Shown: positions 1 through 8,616 of the stretch, one piece after another
Position numbering within the stretch: position 1 is the stretch's first letter
How the letters are laid out: every line of letters starts with the position of its first letter
Assembly (NCBI RefSeq): GCF_016863255.1
Contig: NZ_BOON01000034.1
Span: 1 to 64,000, forward strand
Direction of reading: 5' to 3'
DNA length: 64,000 nucleotides
Origin: Planosporangium mesophilum
GTDB lineage: Bacteria > Actinomycetota > Actinomycetes > Mycobacteriales > Micromonosporaceae
Made by a program: the position numbers and the translations under genes
The notes under the pieces: generated by a model
What the model was told of the DNA's origin: nothing
The model's database searches: none
Seen by the model: the letters and a program-made list of their open reading frames with translations, nothing else

Positions 1-39
1 GGAGGGAATCCCCGTCCTTTAGGGCGGGGAGAACGTCAA
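1..39 (+). mobile_element. Right end of a TnpB-type (IS200/IS605 family) element, truncated by the window edge
   Basis: This stretch matches positions 57117-57155, the right end of the complete tnpB element, at 36 of 39 bases. It contains a hairpin (stem at 10-17 and 22-29, loop TTTA) and ends in GTCAA. In this family the right end usually ends in TCAA, and it encodes the 3' scaffold of the TnpB guide RNA, whose guide is read from the adjoining flank. Here that flank would start at position 40. The tnpB gene itself would lie before the window. The final TCAA also supplies the TGA stop (complement of 36-38) of the convergent gene 36-362. Confidence 0.8.
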
Positions 40-362
40 TGCTGGTCGATGCTCGTGTTGGTCGTGTTGACGAGTTCCGCCGCGGTCGCGAACGTCTCGT
101 CGTCGGGGTTCGCCACGCGCAGGTCGGCCGCGATCACCCGCAACTGGTCAGGCAGCCCCAGCAGATTCTCCAGGCGCGGTACGGTCCGGCGCGGCAACCG
201 CTCGGCGTCGGCCGCGAGATCGGCGAGGCGCTGGACCAACTCGTGCATCATGTCCGCCCGCGAGCCGGCCCCCGGCGCACCGGGCGCCGCCCAGCGGGGC
301 GGCGTCCAGTGCGACACGTGGTTGAGCAGCCTGTCGACCGCCCGGTCGAACTCAGCGGTCAC
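36..362 (-). CDS. Small hypothetical protein, translationally coupled to the Bax1-I gene
   Basis: This gene encodes about 108 residues with no domain I recognise. It looks soluble and helical, with many Arg, Leu and Ala residues and an Asn/Thr-rich C-terminus. I chose the GTG at 360-362 because it overlaps the stop codon of the upstream Bax1-I gene in a GTGA arrangement; the longer reading frame would run deep into that gene. The stop codon lies inside the TCAA terminus of the mobile-element right end at 1-39, so the insertion reaches exactly the end of this gene. Whether the last residues are original or were changed by the insertion cannot be told from this sequence. Confidence 0.65.
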   Translation of the reverse strand: MTAEFDRAVDRLLNHVSHWTPPRWAAPGAPGAGSRADMMHELVQRLADLAADAERLPRRTVPRLENLLGLPDQLRVIAADLRVANPDDETFATAAELVNTTNTSIDQH

Positions 363-1111
363 CGGCGCAGGTAGCCCAGGAGCCGCAGGATCTGCCAGTA
401 CAGGAAGATCAGGCCGACGAGCAGGCCGAAGGCGCAGTACCACGAGTACTTCACCGGCAGCCCGTAGCGGACGCTCTGCTCGATCTGGTCGAAGTCGAGG
501 ATGAACGTCAGCGCGCCGACGCCGATGCAGACCAGGCTGAAGACGATCGGCAGCCAGCCGACCTTGCCGTCCACGCCGTACTCGATCAGGCCGAGGTTGC
601 CGCCGAACATCGCCACGATCCAGTTGACCAGGCTGAGCACGACCACGCCGATCATGGCGCCGATGACGAACCGGGTGAACTTGGGCGTGGCGCGCAGCAC
701 CCGCATCTTGTACAGGACGGCCATGCCGGCGAACACGCCGAGCGTGCCGACGACGGCCTGGACCACGATGCCGCCGTACCTGATCTCGAAGGCCCTGCTG
801 ACCATGCCGAGCAGCACGCCCTCGACCACCGCGTAGGCGCCGATGACGAACGGGTTGGTGATGCGGGCGAACGAGATGACCAGCCCCAGCACCAGGCCGG
901 CCAGCATCGAGCCGAAGGCGGCCAGCATCGCGGTCGGGCCGGTGAACAAGTTCCAGCTCACGGCGGCGCTGGCGGCCGTGAGGAGGACCAACCCGACGGT
1001 ACGGACGACGACGTCGTCGAGGGACATGAAGCGGTCGGTGGCGTAGCCGGAGACGCGCTCCCGCGACGCCGCCTCACCGAGCCGGGTCAGAACCGGATTG
1101 GAACTCTCCAC
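359..1111 (-). CDS. Bax inhibitor-1/YccA family membrane protein
   Basis: This is a 250-residue integral membrane protein with about seven hydrophobic segments after a short N-terminus beginning MESSNPVLTRL. That is the usual layout of actinobacterial Bax1-I/YccA proteins. Members of the family in other organisms act as pH-sensitive calcium leak channels or bind membrane proteases; the role here is unknown. The GTG start at 1109-1111 is preceded by GGGAGG at good spacing. The longer upstream extension is Arg/Pro-rich, runs toward the tRNA gene and is unlikely to be translated. The gene is followed directly by the small gene at 36-362 with a 4-base overlap. Confidence 0.85.
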   Translation of the reverse strand: MESSNPVLTRLGEAASRERVSGYATDRFMSLDDVVVRTVGLVLLTAASAAVSWNLFTGPTAMLAAFGSMLAGLVLGLVISFARITNPFVIGAYAVVEGVLLGMVSRAFEIRYGGIVVQAVVGTLGVFAGMAVLYKMRVLRATPKFTRFVIGAMIGVVVLSLVNWIVAMFGGNLGLIEYGVDGKVGWLPIVFSLVCIGVGALTFILDFDQIEQSVRYGLPVKYSWYCAFGLLVGLIFLYWQILRLLGYLRR

Positions 1112-1186
1112 TGACGGCCTCCCAGGGCACGAACGATGACGTGTCAAGATTACCGTCGCCGCGCAAGAGCGGCTCGACGAAAAATA

Positions 1187-1270
1187 TGGTGCCCGGGGCG
1201 GGGGTCGAACCCGCACGCCTTGCGGCAGCCGCTTTTAAGGCGGCCGTGTCTGCCGTTCCACCACCCGGGC
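1187..1270 (-). tRNA. tRNA-Leu (anticodon TAA)
   Basis: The complement folds as a class II tRNA. It has a 7-bp acceptor stem (GCCCGGG with CCCGGGC), an anticodon stem with loop CTTAAAA giving anticodon TAA, a long variable arm, and a T arm with GGTTCGACCCC. The 3' CCA is encoded (complement of 1187-1189). The long variable arm together with the TAA anticodon identifies leucine. Confidence 0.95.
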
Positions 1271-1349
1271 CGGTAGGCGAATGGCTTCACGGTAACGGGT
1301 GCGGGACCGAGTGCACATTGGCTTACCGGTCCGGGTTACCGTCGTCCGG

Positions 1350-3194
1350 GTGACCACCCTGTCGCCACAGGCGGAGGATGCCGGGGGCGCTGACCAGGCG
1401 AGCGAAGCCACCGGTCGAGCGGAACCGGCCCAGGCCGTCCCCTCCGTACCGGCCCGCCGCCGAGGCCTTCTGGCCGATCTCGGGATCTGCGCAGCGTTCG
1501 TGCTCGCTGCGGTGTCTCTCACCTATGGCCTTCTCGCGCACCCAGAGAAGCGGGCATTGGCCCTCAATCCGGGCGACCAGGCGCTGGTCGAGTGGCTGCT
1601 GGCGCTCGGCGCCCGCTTCTGGACCGGCGACCTGCACCTGGTCACCCACCTGCTCAACGCACCGGACGGGATCAACCTGCTCAGCAACGCGTCGATGACC
1701 GTACTCGGCGCGCTGCTCGCGCCGATCACGTACGCGTTCGGCGCCCCGGTCAGCTTCGCCGTCGGGCTGGCCGGCAACCTCGCGGCCACCGGGATCGCCT
1801 GGTACCTGCTGCTCAGCCGCACCCTGCGACTGCACCGGGGGGCCGCCGCACTGGGCGGGGCGTTCTGCGCGTACACCCCGGGCATGATCTCCCAGGCCAA
1901 CGCCCACCTGCACATGACCTCGCAGTGGCTGGTACCGGTGATCGTCTGGACCGTGCTGCGGCTCGCCCGTACCCCCGGCGACCTGCCCGCCGGCCGATGG
2001 GCGCGCCGGGTGGGCGGCACCGGCCTGCTCCTCGCCGCGGTCGTGACCGTGCAGCTCTTCCTCGGCGAGGAGGTGCTGTTCCTCACGGCGGCGACGCTCG
2101 CGCTGTTCTGCCTGGCCTACGTGCTGATCGCGCCGAAGCGCGCCCGGCGTGCGGCCGGACCGCTGCTGGCCGGCCTCGCGGTCGCGGCGGGCGCCGCCCT
2201 GGTCGCCCTGGCCCACCCGCTGACGGTGCAGTTCGCCGGGGCGCAGCACGTACCCAACGGCCCGTTCTCCCCCGACTTCTTCGTGGCCGACCTGGCCGGC
2301 TTCTGGACGTTCTCGCCGCTGACGTGGTTCGGCTCACCCGAGGCGGAGCGGCTGGTCAGCGGCCCGGCCGAGTACAACACGTTCTTCGGCGTACCGCTGC
2401 TGCTGGTCACCGTCGCGGCCACGCTCTGGCTGTGGCGGCGGCCGGCGGTGCTCGCCAGCGCGGCGACGGGGCTGGTGATGGCCGCGCTCGCGCTCGGACC
2501 GTACGTCGCCGTCAACGGGGTGCGCACCGGGCAGGGCGGCCCGTACCGGCTGCTCCAGGGGGTGCCGGTGATCGACGGGGCGCTGCCGACCCGGTTCGCC
2601 CTGGTCCTGATTCCGGTCATGGCGATCGTGCTGGCAGGGGCGCTCGACCGGGCCCTGCGCGACGGCCGCCGGCAGGTGCGCCTCGCCGTACCGGCGGTGC
2701 TGGCCCTGGCCCTGCTGCCGGTCGTACCGAAGCCGCTGCCCACCGCCGAGCGCCCGCCGGTGCCCAGGTTCTTCACCGAGGGCCACTGGCGAGGCTGCGT
2801 ACGCCCCGGTGGCGTGCTCGTACCGGTACCGCTCCCCAACCCCGCGAAGCCGGACAAGATGCGCTGGCCGGCGGCGACCGACGTCGCCTTCGCCATCCCC
2901 GAGGGCTTCTTCATCGGGCCGTACGCGGCGGGCGGCCAGGCCTCCATCGGCATCTACTCGCGACCGACCTCGCAGCTGTTCAACGACGTCGAGAGCACCG
3001 GGACGGTACCGGAGATCACGGACAACGACCGGGCCGCGGCGCGCGACGACCTCGCGTACTGGAACGCGTCCTGCCTGGTCCTGGCCGACCGGGACCAGCC
3101 GCACGGGGCCGAACTACGCCAGACGCTGGAGGCCCTGTTCGGCCCGGGACAGCACGACGTCGACGTGACCGTCTGGCGGTTCGAGCCCCGGTAG
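1350..3194 (+). CDS. Large polytopic membrane protein, possibly GT-C type glycosyltransferase
   Basis: This 614-residue protein has a soluble Pro/Ala-rich N-terminus, about ten or eleven membrane helices up to roughly residue 440, and a C-terminal extracytoplasmic domain. The first loop carries an acidic motif (NPGDQALVEW) in the position where GT-C lipid-linked-sugar transferases often have a catalytic Asp. I do not recognise a specific family. The GTG at 1350 is preferred because TACCGT at 1337-1342 looks like a -10 box placed seven bases ahead, which would make the transcript leaderless. A start at 1299 is possible. The stop codon lies in a short palindrome shared with the convergent ndh gene. 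Confidence 0.6.
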   Translation: MTTLSPQAEDAGGADQASEATGRAEPAQAVPSVPARRRGLLADLGICAAFVLAAVSLTYGLLAHPEKRALALNPGDQALVEWLLALGARFWTGDLHLVTHLLNAPDGINLLSNASMTVLGALLAPITYAFGAPVSFAVGLAGNLAATGIAWYLLLSRTLRLHRGAAALGGAFCAYTPGMISQANAHLHMTSQWLVPVIVWTVLRLARTPGDLPAGRWARRVGGTGLLLAAVVTVQLFLGEEVLFLTAATLALFCLAYVLIAPKRARRAAGPLLAGLAVAAGAALVALAHPLTVQFAGAQHVPNGPFSPDFFVADLAGFWTFSPLTWFGSPEAERLVSGPAEYNTFFGVPLLLVTVAATLWLWRRPAVLASAATGLVMAALALGPYVAVNGVRTGQGGPYRLLQGVPVIDGALPTRFALVLIPVMAIVLAGALDRALRDGRRQVRLAVPAVLALALLPVVPKPLPTAERPPVPRFFTEGHWRGCVRPGGVLVPVPLPNPAKPDKMRWPAATDVAFAIPEGFFIGPYAAGGQASIGIYSRPTSQLFNDVESTGTVPEITDNDRAAARDDLAYWNASCLVLADRDQPHGAELRQTLEALFGPGQHDVDVTVWRFEPR

Positions 3195-3208
3195 GGGTCG
3201 GCCCCTAC
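3191..3208. terminator. Bidirectional hairpin containing both stop codons
   Basis: GTAGGGG and CCCCTAC form a 7-bp stem with a 4-base loop. The TAG of the rightward gene (3192-3194) and the TAG of the leftward gene (complement of 3205-3207) are parts of the two arms, so the convergent genes end inside one shared hairpin. Confidence 0.5.
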
Positions 3209-4557
3209 TTGACGGCCAGCGCGTCCTTGGGCTGCACCGGCGGGGTGACATCGGTGAACGGCTCCCGCGGCTGGTGCAGTTCGCCGAGCGAGACCACCTC
3301 CCGCTTGAGGAACAGGGCGAGGGTCCAGTCGACGACCACCCGTACCCGGCGGTTCACGCTCGGGATCCGGCTCATGTGGTACGCCCGGTGCATGAACCAC
3401 GCCGGGAAGCCGGTGAGCTTGACCCCGTACACCTGGGCGACGCCCTTGTGCAGGCCGAGGCTCGCCACCGAGCCGACGTGCCGGTGCCGGTACTCCTTGG
3501 GTTCACTGCCCCGGATGACGGCCAGGATGTTGTCGGCCATCCGGGTGGCCTGGCGTACCGCGTGCTGGGCGCTCGGCGAGCACAGCACGCCCGGCCGGTC
3601 GGCGGCGAGGTCGGGTACGGCCGAGCAGTCGCCGCCGCTCCAGGCCCCCGGCACGACCTCGCCCTCGGCGTCGACCACCTGCAGCGTCGGGAGGCAGGTG
3701 ACCCGCCGCCGGTCGTCGCGCGGCAGGTCGGTGCGGTCGAGCATCGGGTGCGGCTTGACGCCGGCGGTCCACACGATCGTGTCGGCCCTGAAGCTGTCGC
3801 CGTCGCTGAGCTTGACCATGCCGCCGACGCAGGACTCCAGCCGGGTGTCGAGCCGGATGTCGAGGCCGCGCTTTTGGAGCTGCTGGACGGTGTACGCGCC
3901 CATGTCCGGGTCGACCTCCGGCAGGATCCGGTGGATGGCCTCGACCAGCACCCAGCGCATGTCCGCCGCCTCGAGCTCCGGGTAGTAGCGCAGCGCGTCC
4001 CGGGCCATGTCCTCCATCTCGGCCAGGGCCTCGATGCCCGCGTACCCGCCACCGACGAACACGAACGTGAGCGCGCACGCGCGGGTGGCGGGGTCGGCGG
4101 TGGTCGCGGCGACGTCGAGCCGCTCCAGGACGTGGTTGCGAAGGAAGATCGCCTCGCCGATGGTCTTGAAGCCGACCGCGTGCTCCCGCAGACCCGGGAT
4201 GGGCAGGGTCCGTGACACGCTGCCGGGCGCGACGATCACGTGGTCGTAGGAGACCTGGCGCTCCGGCCCGATGATCGGCTGTACGGTCGCGACCTTGTCG
4301 GCGTGGTTGATCTCGGTGACCTCGCCGGCCATGATTCGGCAGTTCCTCTTCAGCGCGCGGCGCAGCGTCACCACCGCGTGCCGCGGCGAGATGTTGCCGG
4401 CCGCCGCCTCCGGCAGGAACGGCTGGTAGGTCATGTGGGGCTGGGGATCGACCACGATCACCTCGGCCTCACCGCGCTTGACCTTCTTCGACAGTCTCAG
4501 CGCGGCGTAGAGCCCGACATGCCCGGCGCCGACGACAAGGATCCGTTTGGCAGCCAC
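3205..4557 (-). CDS. ndh: Type II NADH dehydrogenase / NAD(P)-FAD-dependent oxidoreductase
   Basis: This 450-residue protein resembles NDH-2, the non-proton-pumping dehydrogenase that passes electrons from NADH to menaquinone at the inner face of the membrane. An FAD-binding Rossmann motif (VVGAGHVG) lies at residues 8-15. A second, NADH-binding glycine motif (VFVGGGYAGIE) lies near residue 170, and a late FAD-contact GGD motif (SGGDCSAVPD) near 305. The signature TYQPFLPEAA follows the first domain. I chose the GTG at 4555-4557 because GAGAGGATGG precedes it closely. The C-terminal region has amphipathic, Trp-containing segments as expected for membrane attachment. Confidence 0.85.
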   Translation of the reverse strand: MAAKRILVVGAGHVGLYAALRLSKKVKRGEAEVIVVDPQPHMTYQPFLPEAAAGNISPRHAVVTLRRALKRNCRIMAGEVTEINHADKVATVQPIIGPERQVSYDHVIVAPGSVSRTLPIPGLREHAVGFKTIGEAIFLRNHVLERLDVAATTADPATRACALTFVFVGGGYAGIEALAEMEDMARDALRYYPELEAADMRWVLVEAIHRILPEVDPDMGAYTVQQLQKRGLDIRLDTRLESCVGGMVKLSDGDSFRADTIVWTAGVKPHPMLDRTDLPRDDRRRVTCLPTLQVVDAEGEVVPGAWSGGDCSAVPDLAADRPGVLCSPSAQHAVRQATRMADNILAVIRGSEPKEYRHRHVGSVASLGLHKGVAQVYGVKLTGFPAWFMHRAYHMSRIPSVNRRVRVVVDWTLALFLKREVVSLGELHQPREPFTDVTPPVQPKDALAVK

Positions 4558-4654
4558 GTTCCCATCCTCTCGCCGTGGCGCGCGTACTGCCGCAGGAATT
4601 GTCACGCATCACGGGTGACGCGGGGCCTTGCGCCGGGACCCCGCCCACGTGGCG

Positions 4655-5569
4655 TCACGATGCCCGCCGACCCTCCGGGCGGGCCGGCGGCTGGCTCGTC
4701 GGCAGCGCGATGAGGTTGAAATTGGCCTTCAACCAGGGCACCAACGACCGGTACGTGGCGATCGTGTGCGGCTTGCCGGCCTCGTGGGACAGGATGATCC
4801 CGCCGCGCCGGGTTTCGCGCTGCACGACCGACGTGATGTGGCTGGTCATGGCGGGCCCGACGCCGTACCTGGCGGTCAGCCAGCACTGGTCGTCGACGCT
4901 CCAGTAGATCGACTTCATGCCGAACCGCTCGGCGAAGGCGACCAGCCGGGGCGTGAAGTTCCCGTACGGCGCCCGGAAGTACTCGATCCGGGCGCCGGGC
5001 GCCGCGGCGCGGATCGCGGCGTTGGTCGACTCCAGGTCCCACATCAGGTAGCTGTCGTCACGCTGAGCCAGGTTCTGCAGGTGCTGCCACGAGTGGTTGC
5101 ACAGGGTGTGCCCCTCCGCGGCGATCCGCCGGACCACCTCGGGATGGTCGCGCACCCGGAAGCCGACGACGCAGAACGTCGCCTTCACCCCCTGCTCCCG
5201 GAGCAGGTCCAGCAGGTCCATGGTGCTCTTCGGGTCCGGCCCGTCGTCGAAGGTCAGCGCGACGGCGTCCGAGCCCATGGTGGTCATCGATCCACCGGGC
5301 CCGTGCCCCTCGGCCCGATCCGGCACGGGTGCCGCGGCGCCGTGCGGGGGCGGGGCGGGCGCCTCCGGCGCCGCGGCGGCCTCCCCTCCCAGCCTGGCGG
5401 AGCGCGACCCGTGCGACCCGATCGACGGTGACGAGGTGGAGAACGGCGCCGCGCTCGCCGGCGTCAACGGGTGGGCGCCGGCCGCCCGCACGCCGGGGGA
5501 CCTGCCGCAGCCGGTCGCGACCAGGACAGCAGCGACCAGAAGCGAGAAGACGACCGAGGCTCGGCGCAC
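4655..5569 (-). CDS. Polysaccharide deacetylase family lipoprotein (CE4/NodB)
   Basis: This 304-residue exported protein has a lipoprotein signal with lipobox VATGC near residue 21, a Pro/Ala linker of about 75 residues, and then a NodB homology domain. The CE4 motifs are present: TFDDGPDP (catalytic and metal-binding Asp), HSWQH (metal-binding His pair), RAPYGNFTP, a tryptophan motif (YWSVDDQCW) and LSHEAG. The family removes N-acetyl groups from peptidoglycan or other surface glycans in a metal-dependent reaction. The start is a GTG at 5567-5569 with GGGAGG seven bases upstream. The substrate cannot be told from the sequence. Confidence 0.85.
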   Translation of the reverse strand: MRRASVVFSLLVAAVLVATGCGRSPGVRAAGAHPLTPASAAPFSTSSPSIGSHGSRSARLGGEAAAAPEAPAPPPHGAAAPVPDRAEGHGPGGSMTTMGSDAVALTFDDGPDPKSTMDLLDLLREQGVKATFCVVGFRVRDHPEVVRRIAAEGHTLCNHSWQHLQNLAQRDDSYLMWDLESTNAAIRAAAPGARIEYFRAPYGNFTPRLVAFAERFGMKSIYWSVDDQCWLTARYGVGPAMTSHITSVVQRETRRGGIILSHEAGKPHTIATYRSLVPWLKANFNLIALPTSQPPARPEGRRAS

Positions 5570-5675
5570 GAAGCACCTCCCGGGGGGACGGGCAAGGCAG
5601 GGGTCAACATACCGAAGGAGGCACCCGCCGCGCCGCCCCGTAACTGTCGCCAGTTACTCCCGTCCACTGTGGAGG

Positions 5676-6245
5676 TCAGCGCCGCCGCAGCATCGCCAGC
5701 AGCGCCGCCAGCGCCGCCACCAGCAGCACCCCCACGACCGCGGCGCCCAGATAGGCCCGGCCGCCGGCGGCCTGCACCCCCAGCACCGCCGCCACCGCGA
5801 AGCCGGCGCTCGCGGCCAGCACCACGACGGTACGGGTGAGCCACCGCAGCAGCACCGACGGCGCGACAATCGTGTCGTAGGGCAGCACCGCGGCCAGCGC
5901 CGTCGTGGTGTGCGTCAGGTAAAGCAGGCTCGACAGCGCCACCAACCGGGTCAGGGTCACCGGCTCTCCGTACGCCGTCGTGGCAGCCAGCCAGCCGACG
6001 ACCGCCAGCAGCAGCACGATCGTGGTGAGCCGGGTACGCGGCGCCAACGCCGCCCCCGCCGCGCCCGCGACCAGCACCACCGCCGCGGCGGGCATCACCA
6101 GTACCCCGGCGGGGACGGCGACCAGCAGGGCGGCGGCCGCGAACACGAACGCCCCACCGCGTACCAGCACCGTGCCGGGCGTGATGCGGCGGGTGCGCCG
6201 CCGCAACGAATCCAGCCGGTCCGCCACCCCCGGTCGGTGGTTCAT
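5676..6245 (-). CDS. Hydrophobic membrane protein of the MoxR-DUF58 cluster
   Basis: This is a 189-residue protein with about five or six hydrophobic segments rich in Ala, Val and Leu, and a basic N-terminus. I recognise no family. Its ATG overlaps the stop of the DUF58 gene by four bases (ATGA), which makes it the last member of the operon running leftward from 9965. By position it probably belongs to the membrane complex that the MoxR-type ATPase and its DUF58 partner assemble or remodel; that is inference from context. Confidence 0.7.
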   Translation of the reverse strand: MNHRPGVADRLDSLRRRTRRITPGTVLVRGGAFVFAAAALLVAVPAGVLVMPAAAVVLVAGAAGAALAPRTRLTTIVLLLAVVGWLAATTAYGEPVTLTRLVALSSLLYLTHTTTALAAVLPYDTIVAPSVLLRWLTRTVVVLAASAGFAVAAVLGVQAAGGRAYLGAAVVGVLLVAALAALLAMLRRR

Positions 6246-7543
6246 CGGAGGAACGCCTTCGGTCCGGTCGCCATCCGCGCGACGTCGCGCAGCACCTGGT
6301 CGAGGCTGCCGGCGCCGGCCCAGGCGACCACCGGGACGCCGTGCTCGCGCAGCAGCCCGACCACGTTCTCCCGGCTCATCCGCCACAGTCGGTACGCCAG
6401 CGGCCCCCAGCCGGTGTCGGTCGCCGGCCGCAGGTCGGGCGGCAGCGTGTCGACCGCCACGACGAAACGGCCGGAACGGGCCAGCCCCGCGATCATCGCG
6501 GCGGAGCGCTGGTCCAGCAGCGGGGTCAGCACGATGACGAGCGCGTTCGCGTTGAGCAGGTGGGCGCCGAACGCCCCGGCGTCCTGCTCGTACGCGCCGC
6601 TGGACGGCTTGGCGTCGAGCAGCCATTCGAGCACGGTCAGGTACTGGCGGCGGCCGGTCGCCGGGCGCAGCCGGCGCGGCCGGAACCCGTACTCCAGCAT
6701 CGCCACCCGGTCGCCGCGGTGCAGGTAGTGCTCGGCGATCCCGGCCGCGGCGCGGACGGTCGTGTCCATCACCGACGCCGCTCCCCCGGTACCGCCGGAC
6801 TCCCCCGCCTCATGCAGCACGTCCAGCAGCAGGACGACCTCGGCGTCGCGGTCGGAGAGCGTCGACACGACGTGGACCCGCCGGGTCCGCAGCGTCACCC
6901 GCCAGTCGATGCGGCGCAGCCGGTCGCCGGGCGCGAACTCCCGCACCCCGGCCAGCTCGCCGCCTTCGCCGGGCCGGCGGGAGTGGTGCTGCCCGATCAG
7001 GCCGGCGGCGCGCGGCATCGCCTCGTCGGCGCGGAACGGGTCGGTCATCGGGTAGGCCCTGATCGGCAGCGGCTCGCAATCCAGCCGCAGCGTCACGAGC
7101 AACCCGTCGCAGGCCACCCCGTGCACCGCGAGCGGGCCGAGGGCGTGCCGGCCCCAACGCAGGGCGGTGCCCTCGAGTTCGATCTCGGCGAGGCTGCCGG
7201 CGTCGGCCGGCGCCGCGTACGGGTGGTCGCCCCGGCGCACCCGCACCCAGCGGGGCAGCGACAGCCGGAACAGGATCAGGTCGAGCCCGACCGGGTCGGG
7301 GTTGGCCACACTCACCCGTACCGCGAAGTCGTCGCCCTCGACGATCCTCCCGTCGAACGTGGACAATTCGGGGGCCGGCAGCGAAGTCGGCCGCCGCCGC
7401 AACGACAGCGCGGTGCCCAGCGCGAACGGCGCGGCGAGGACGACCAGGTCGTACCGGCCGGTGAGCACGGCGACGAGCACCAGCAGCCCGGTCATCAGGA
7501 TCGCCCGGCCGAACGCGCGGGTGGGCACCCAGGCGTCGGTCAT
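6242..7543 (-). CDS. DUF58 domain-containing membrane protein
   Basis: This 433-residue protein has two N-terminal membrane helices (about residues 13-45), then an extracytoplasmic beta-rich region. The DUF58 core is recognisable by REFAPGDRLRRIDWRVTLR near residue 205. The region after it has a von Willebrand A-like beginning (VVLLLDV, near residue 238). DUF58 proteins are almost always encoded next to MoxR AAA ATPases, as here, and are thought to be their binding partners or substrates. The gene lies three bases after the MoxR gene and overlaps the next gene by four bases. Confidence 0.85.
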   Translation of the reverse strand: MTDAWVPTRAFGRAILMTGLLVLVAVLTGRYDLVVLAAPFALGTALSLRRRPTSLPAPELSTFDGRIVEGDDFAVRVSVANPDPVGLDLILFRLSLPRWVRVRRGDHPYAAPADAGSLAEIELEGTALRWGRHALGPLAVHGVACDGLLVTLRLDCEPLPIRAYPMTDPFRADEAMPRAAGLIGQHHSRRPGEGGELAGVREFAPGDRLRRIDWRVTLRTRRVHVVSTLSDRDAEVVLLLDVLHEAGESGGTGGAASVMDTTVRAAAGIAEHYLHRGDRVAMLEYGFRPRRLRPATGRRQYLTVLEWLLDAKPSSGAYEQDAGAFGAHLLNANALVIVLTPLLDQRSAAMIAGLARSGRFVVAVDTLPPDLRPATDTGWGPLAYRLWRMSRENVVGLLREHGVPVVAWAGAGSLDQVLRDVARMATGPKAFLR

Positions 7544-7546
7544 GGC

Positions 7547-8581
7547 TCAGCCTCTCGGCGTGTTGTACCGGTACCCGGTATCGCCGCCGGGCGCGGCACC
7601 GGCATAGGTCGGTACGGCGCCGCTGGCCGGCGCGGGCGTGGCGGCCACGACCTCGGCCACGATCGTCGCCGGGTCGATGCGGCGCAGCCACATCTCCGGT
7701 CGCAGCGTGATGCGGTGGGCCAGCGCCGGGACCGCCACGTACTTGACGTCCTCGGGGATCACGTAGTCGCGGCCGGCGAGAGCGGCCCGGGCCCGCGACA
7801 GCAGCAGCAGCGCGAGCGACCCGCGCGGCGACGCGCCCACCAGCACCTGGGGGTGGGCACGGGTCGCGGCGGCCAGGTCGACAACGTACCGGCCGATCGA
7901 GTCCTCCACCGCCACGTCCTCCAGCGCGGCCTGCATCGCCAGCAGCGTCCGCGCGTCCACCACGGGGCGCAGCACGGCCTCCTCGCGGCGCCGGTCGATG
8001 CGCCGGCGCAGTACCTCCCACTCCTCGTCGCGGTCGGGGTAGCCGAACGACACCCGCAGCAGGAACCGGTCGAGCTGCGCCTCCGGCAGCGGGTACGTGC
8101 CCTCGTACTCGATCGGGTTGGCCGTGGCCAGCACGTGGAACGGCGCCTCCAGGCGGTACGTGGTGCCCTCCACGGAGACCTGCTTCTCCTGCATCGCCTC
8201 CAGCAGCGCCGCCTGCGTCTTCGGCGGAGTGCGGTTGATCTCGTCGGCGAGCAGCATGTTGGTGAAGACCGGGCCGGGGCGGAACGAGAATTCGTGCGTG
8301 CGCTGGTCGTACAGGAACGAGCCGGTCACGTCGGCGGGCAGCAGGTCCGGGGTGAACTGCAGGCGCCGGAACTCGATGCCCAGCACCTGGGCGAACGACC
8401 GTGCGGCCAGGGTCTTTCCGAGCCCGGGCAGGTCCTCCAGCAGTACGTGACCCCCGGCGAGGACGCCGGCCAGCACCATCTCCAGCGGCTCCCGCTTGCC
8501 GACCACCACGGTGCCGACCGCGTCGAGCACGGCACGGCCCAGCCGGCCCACCTCCTGCGGGGGTAGTGCTGGGACGTTCAC
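7547..8581 (-). CDS. MoxR family AAA+ ATPase
   Basis: This 344-residue AAA+ protein of the MoxR/RavA type has a Walker A motif LPGLGKTLAA near residue 50 and a Walker B LLADEINR near 115. It also has a sensor 1-like ATANPIEYEGTYPLPEAQLDRF segment and the C-terminal lid domain. MoxR ATPases are chaperone-like motors that mature or insert metal cofactors in von Willebrand A-domain partners. The GTG at 8579-8581 is preceded by AGGAGG; the longer frame would start in a region without such a site. The cluster order is DUF4129, membrane protein, MoxR, DUF58, membrane protein. Confidence 0.9.
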   Translation of the reverse strand: MNVPALPPQEVGRLGRAVLDAVGTVVVGKREPLEMVLAGVLAGGHVLLEDLPGLGKTLAARSFAQVLGIEFRRLQFTPDLLPADVTGSFLYDQRTHEFSFRPGPVFTNMLLADEINRTPPKTQAALLEAMQEKQVSVEGTTYRLEAPFHVLATANPIEYEGTYPLPEAQLDRFLLRVSFGYPDRDEEWEVLRRRIDRRREEAVLRPVVDARTLLAMQAALEDVAVEDSIGRYVVDLAAATRAHPQVLVGASPRGSLALLLLSRARAALAGRDYVIPEDVKYVAVPALAHRITLRPEMWLRRIDPATIVAEVVAATPAPASGAVPTYAGAAPGGDTGYRYNTPRG

Positions 8582-8616
8582 TGGGCCTCCTTGTCGGCCG
8601 TACTCGCCGGCCCTGT

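Noticed and set aside
36-443. Longer version of the small gene starting upstream at 443
   Set aside because: This extension would overlap the Bax1-I gene by more than 80 bases, whereas the GTG at 362 gives the usual 4-base coupling.
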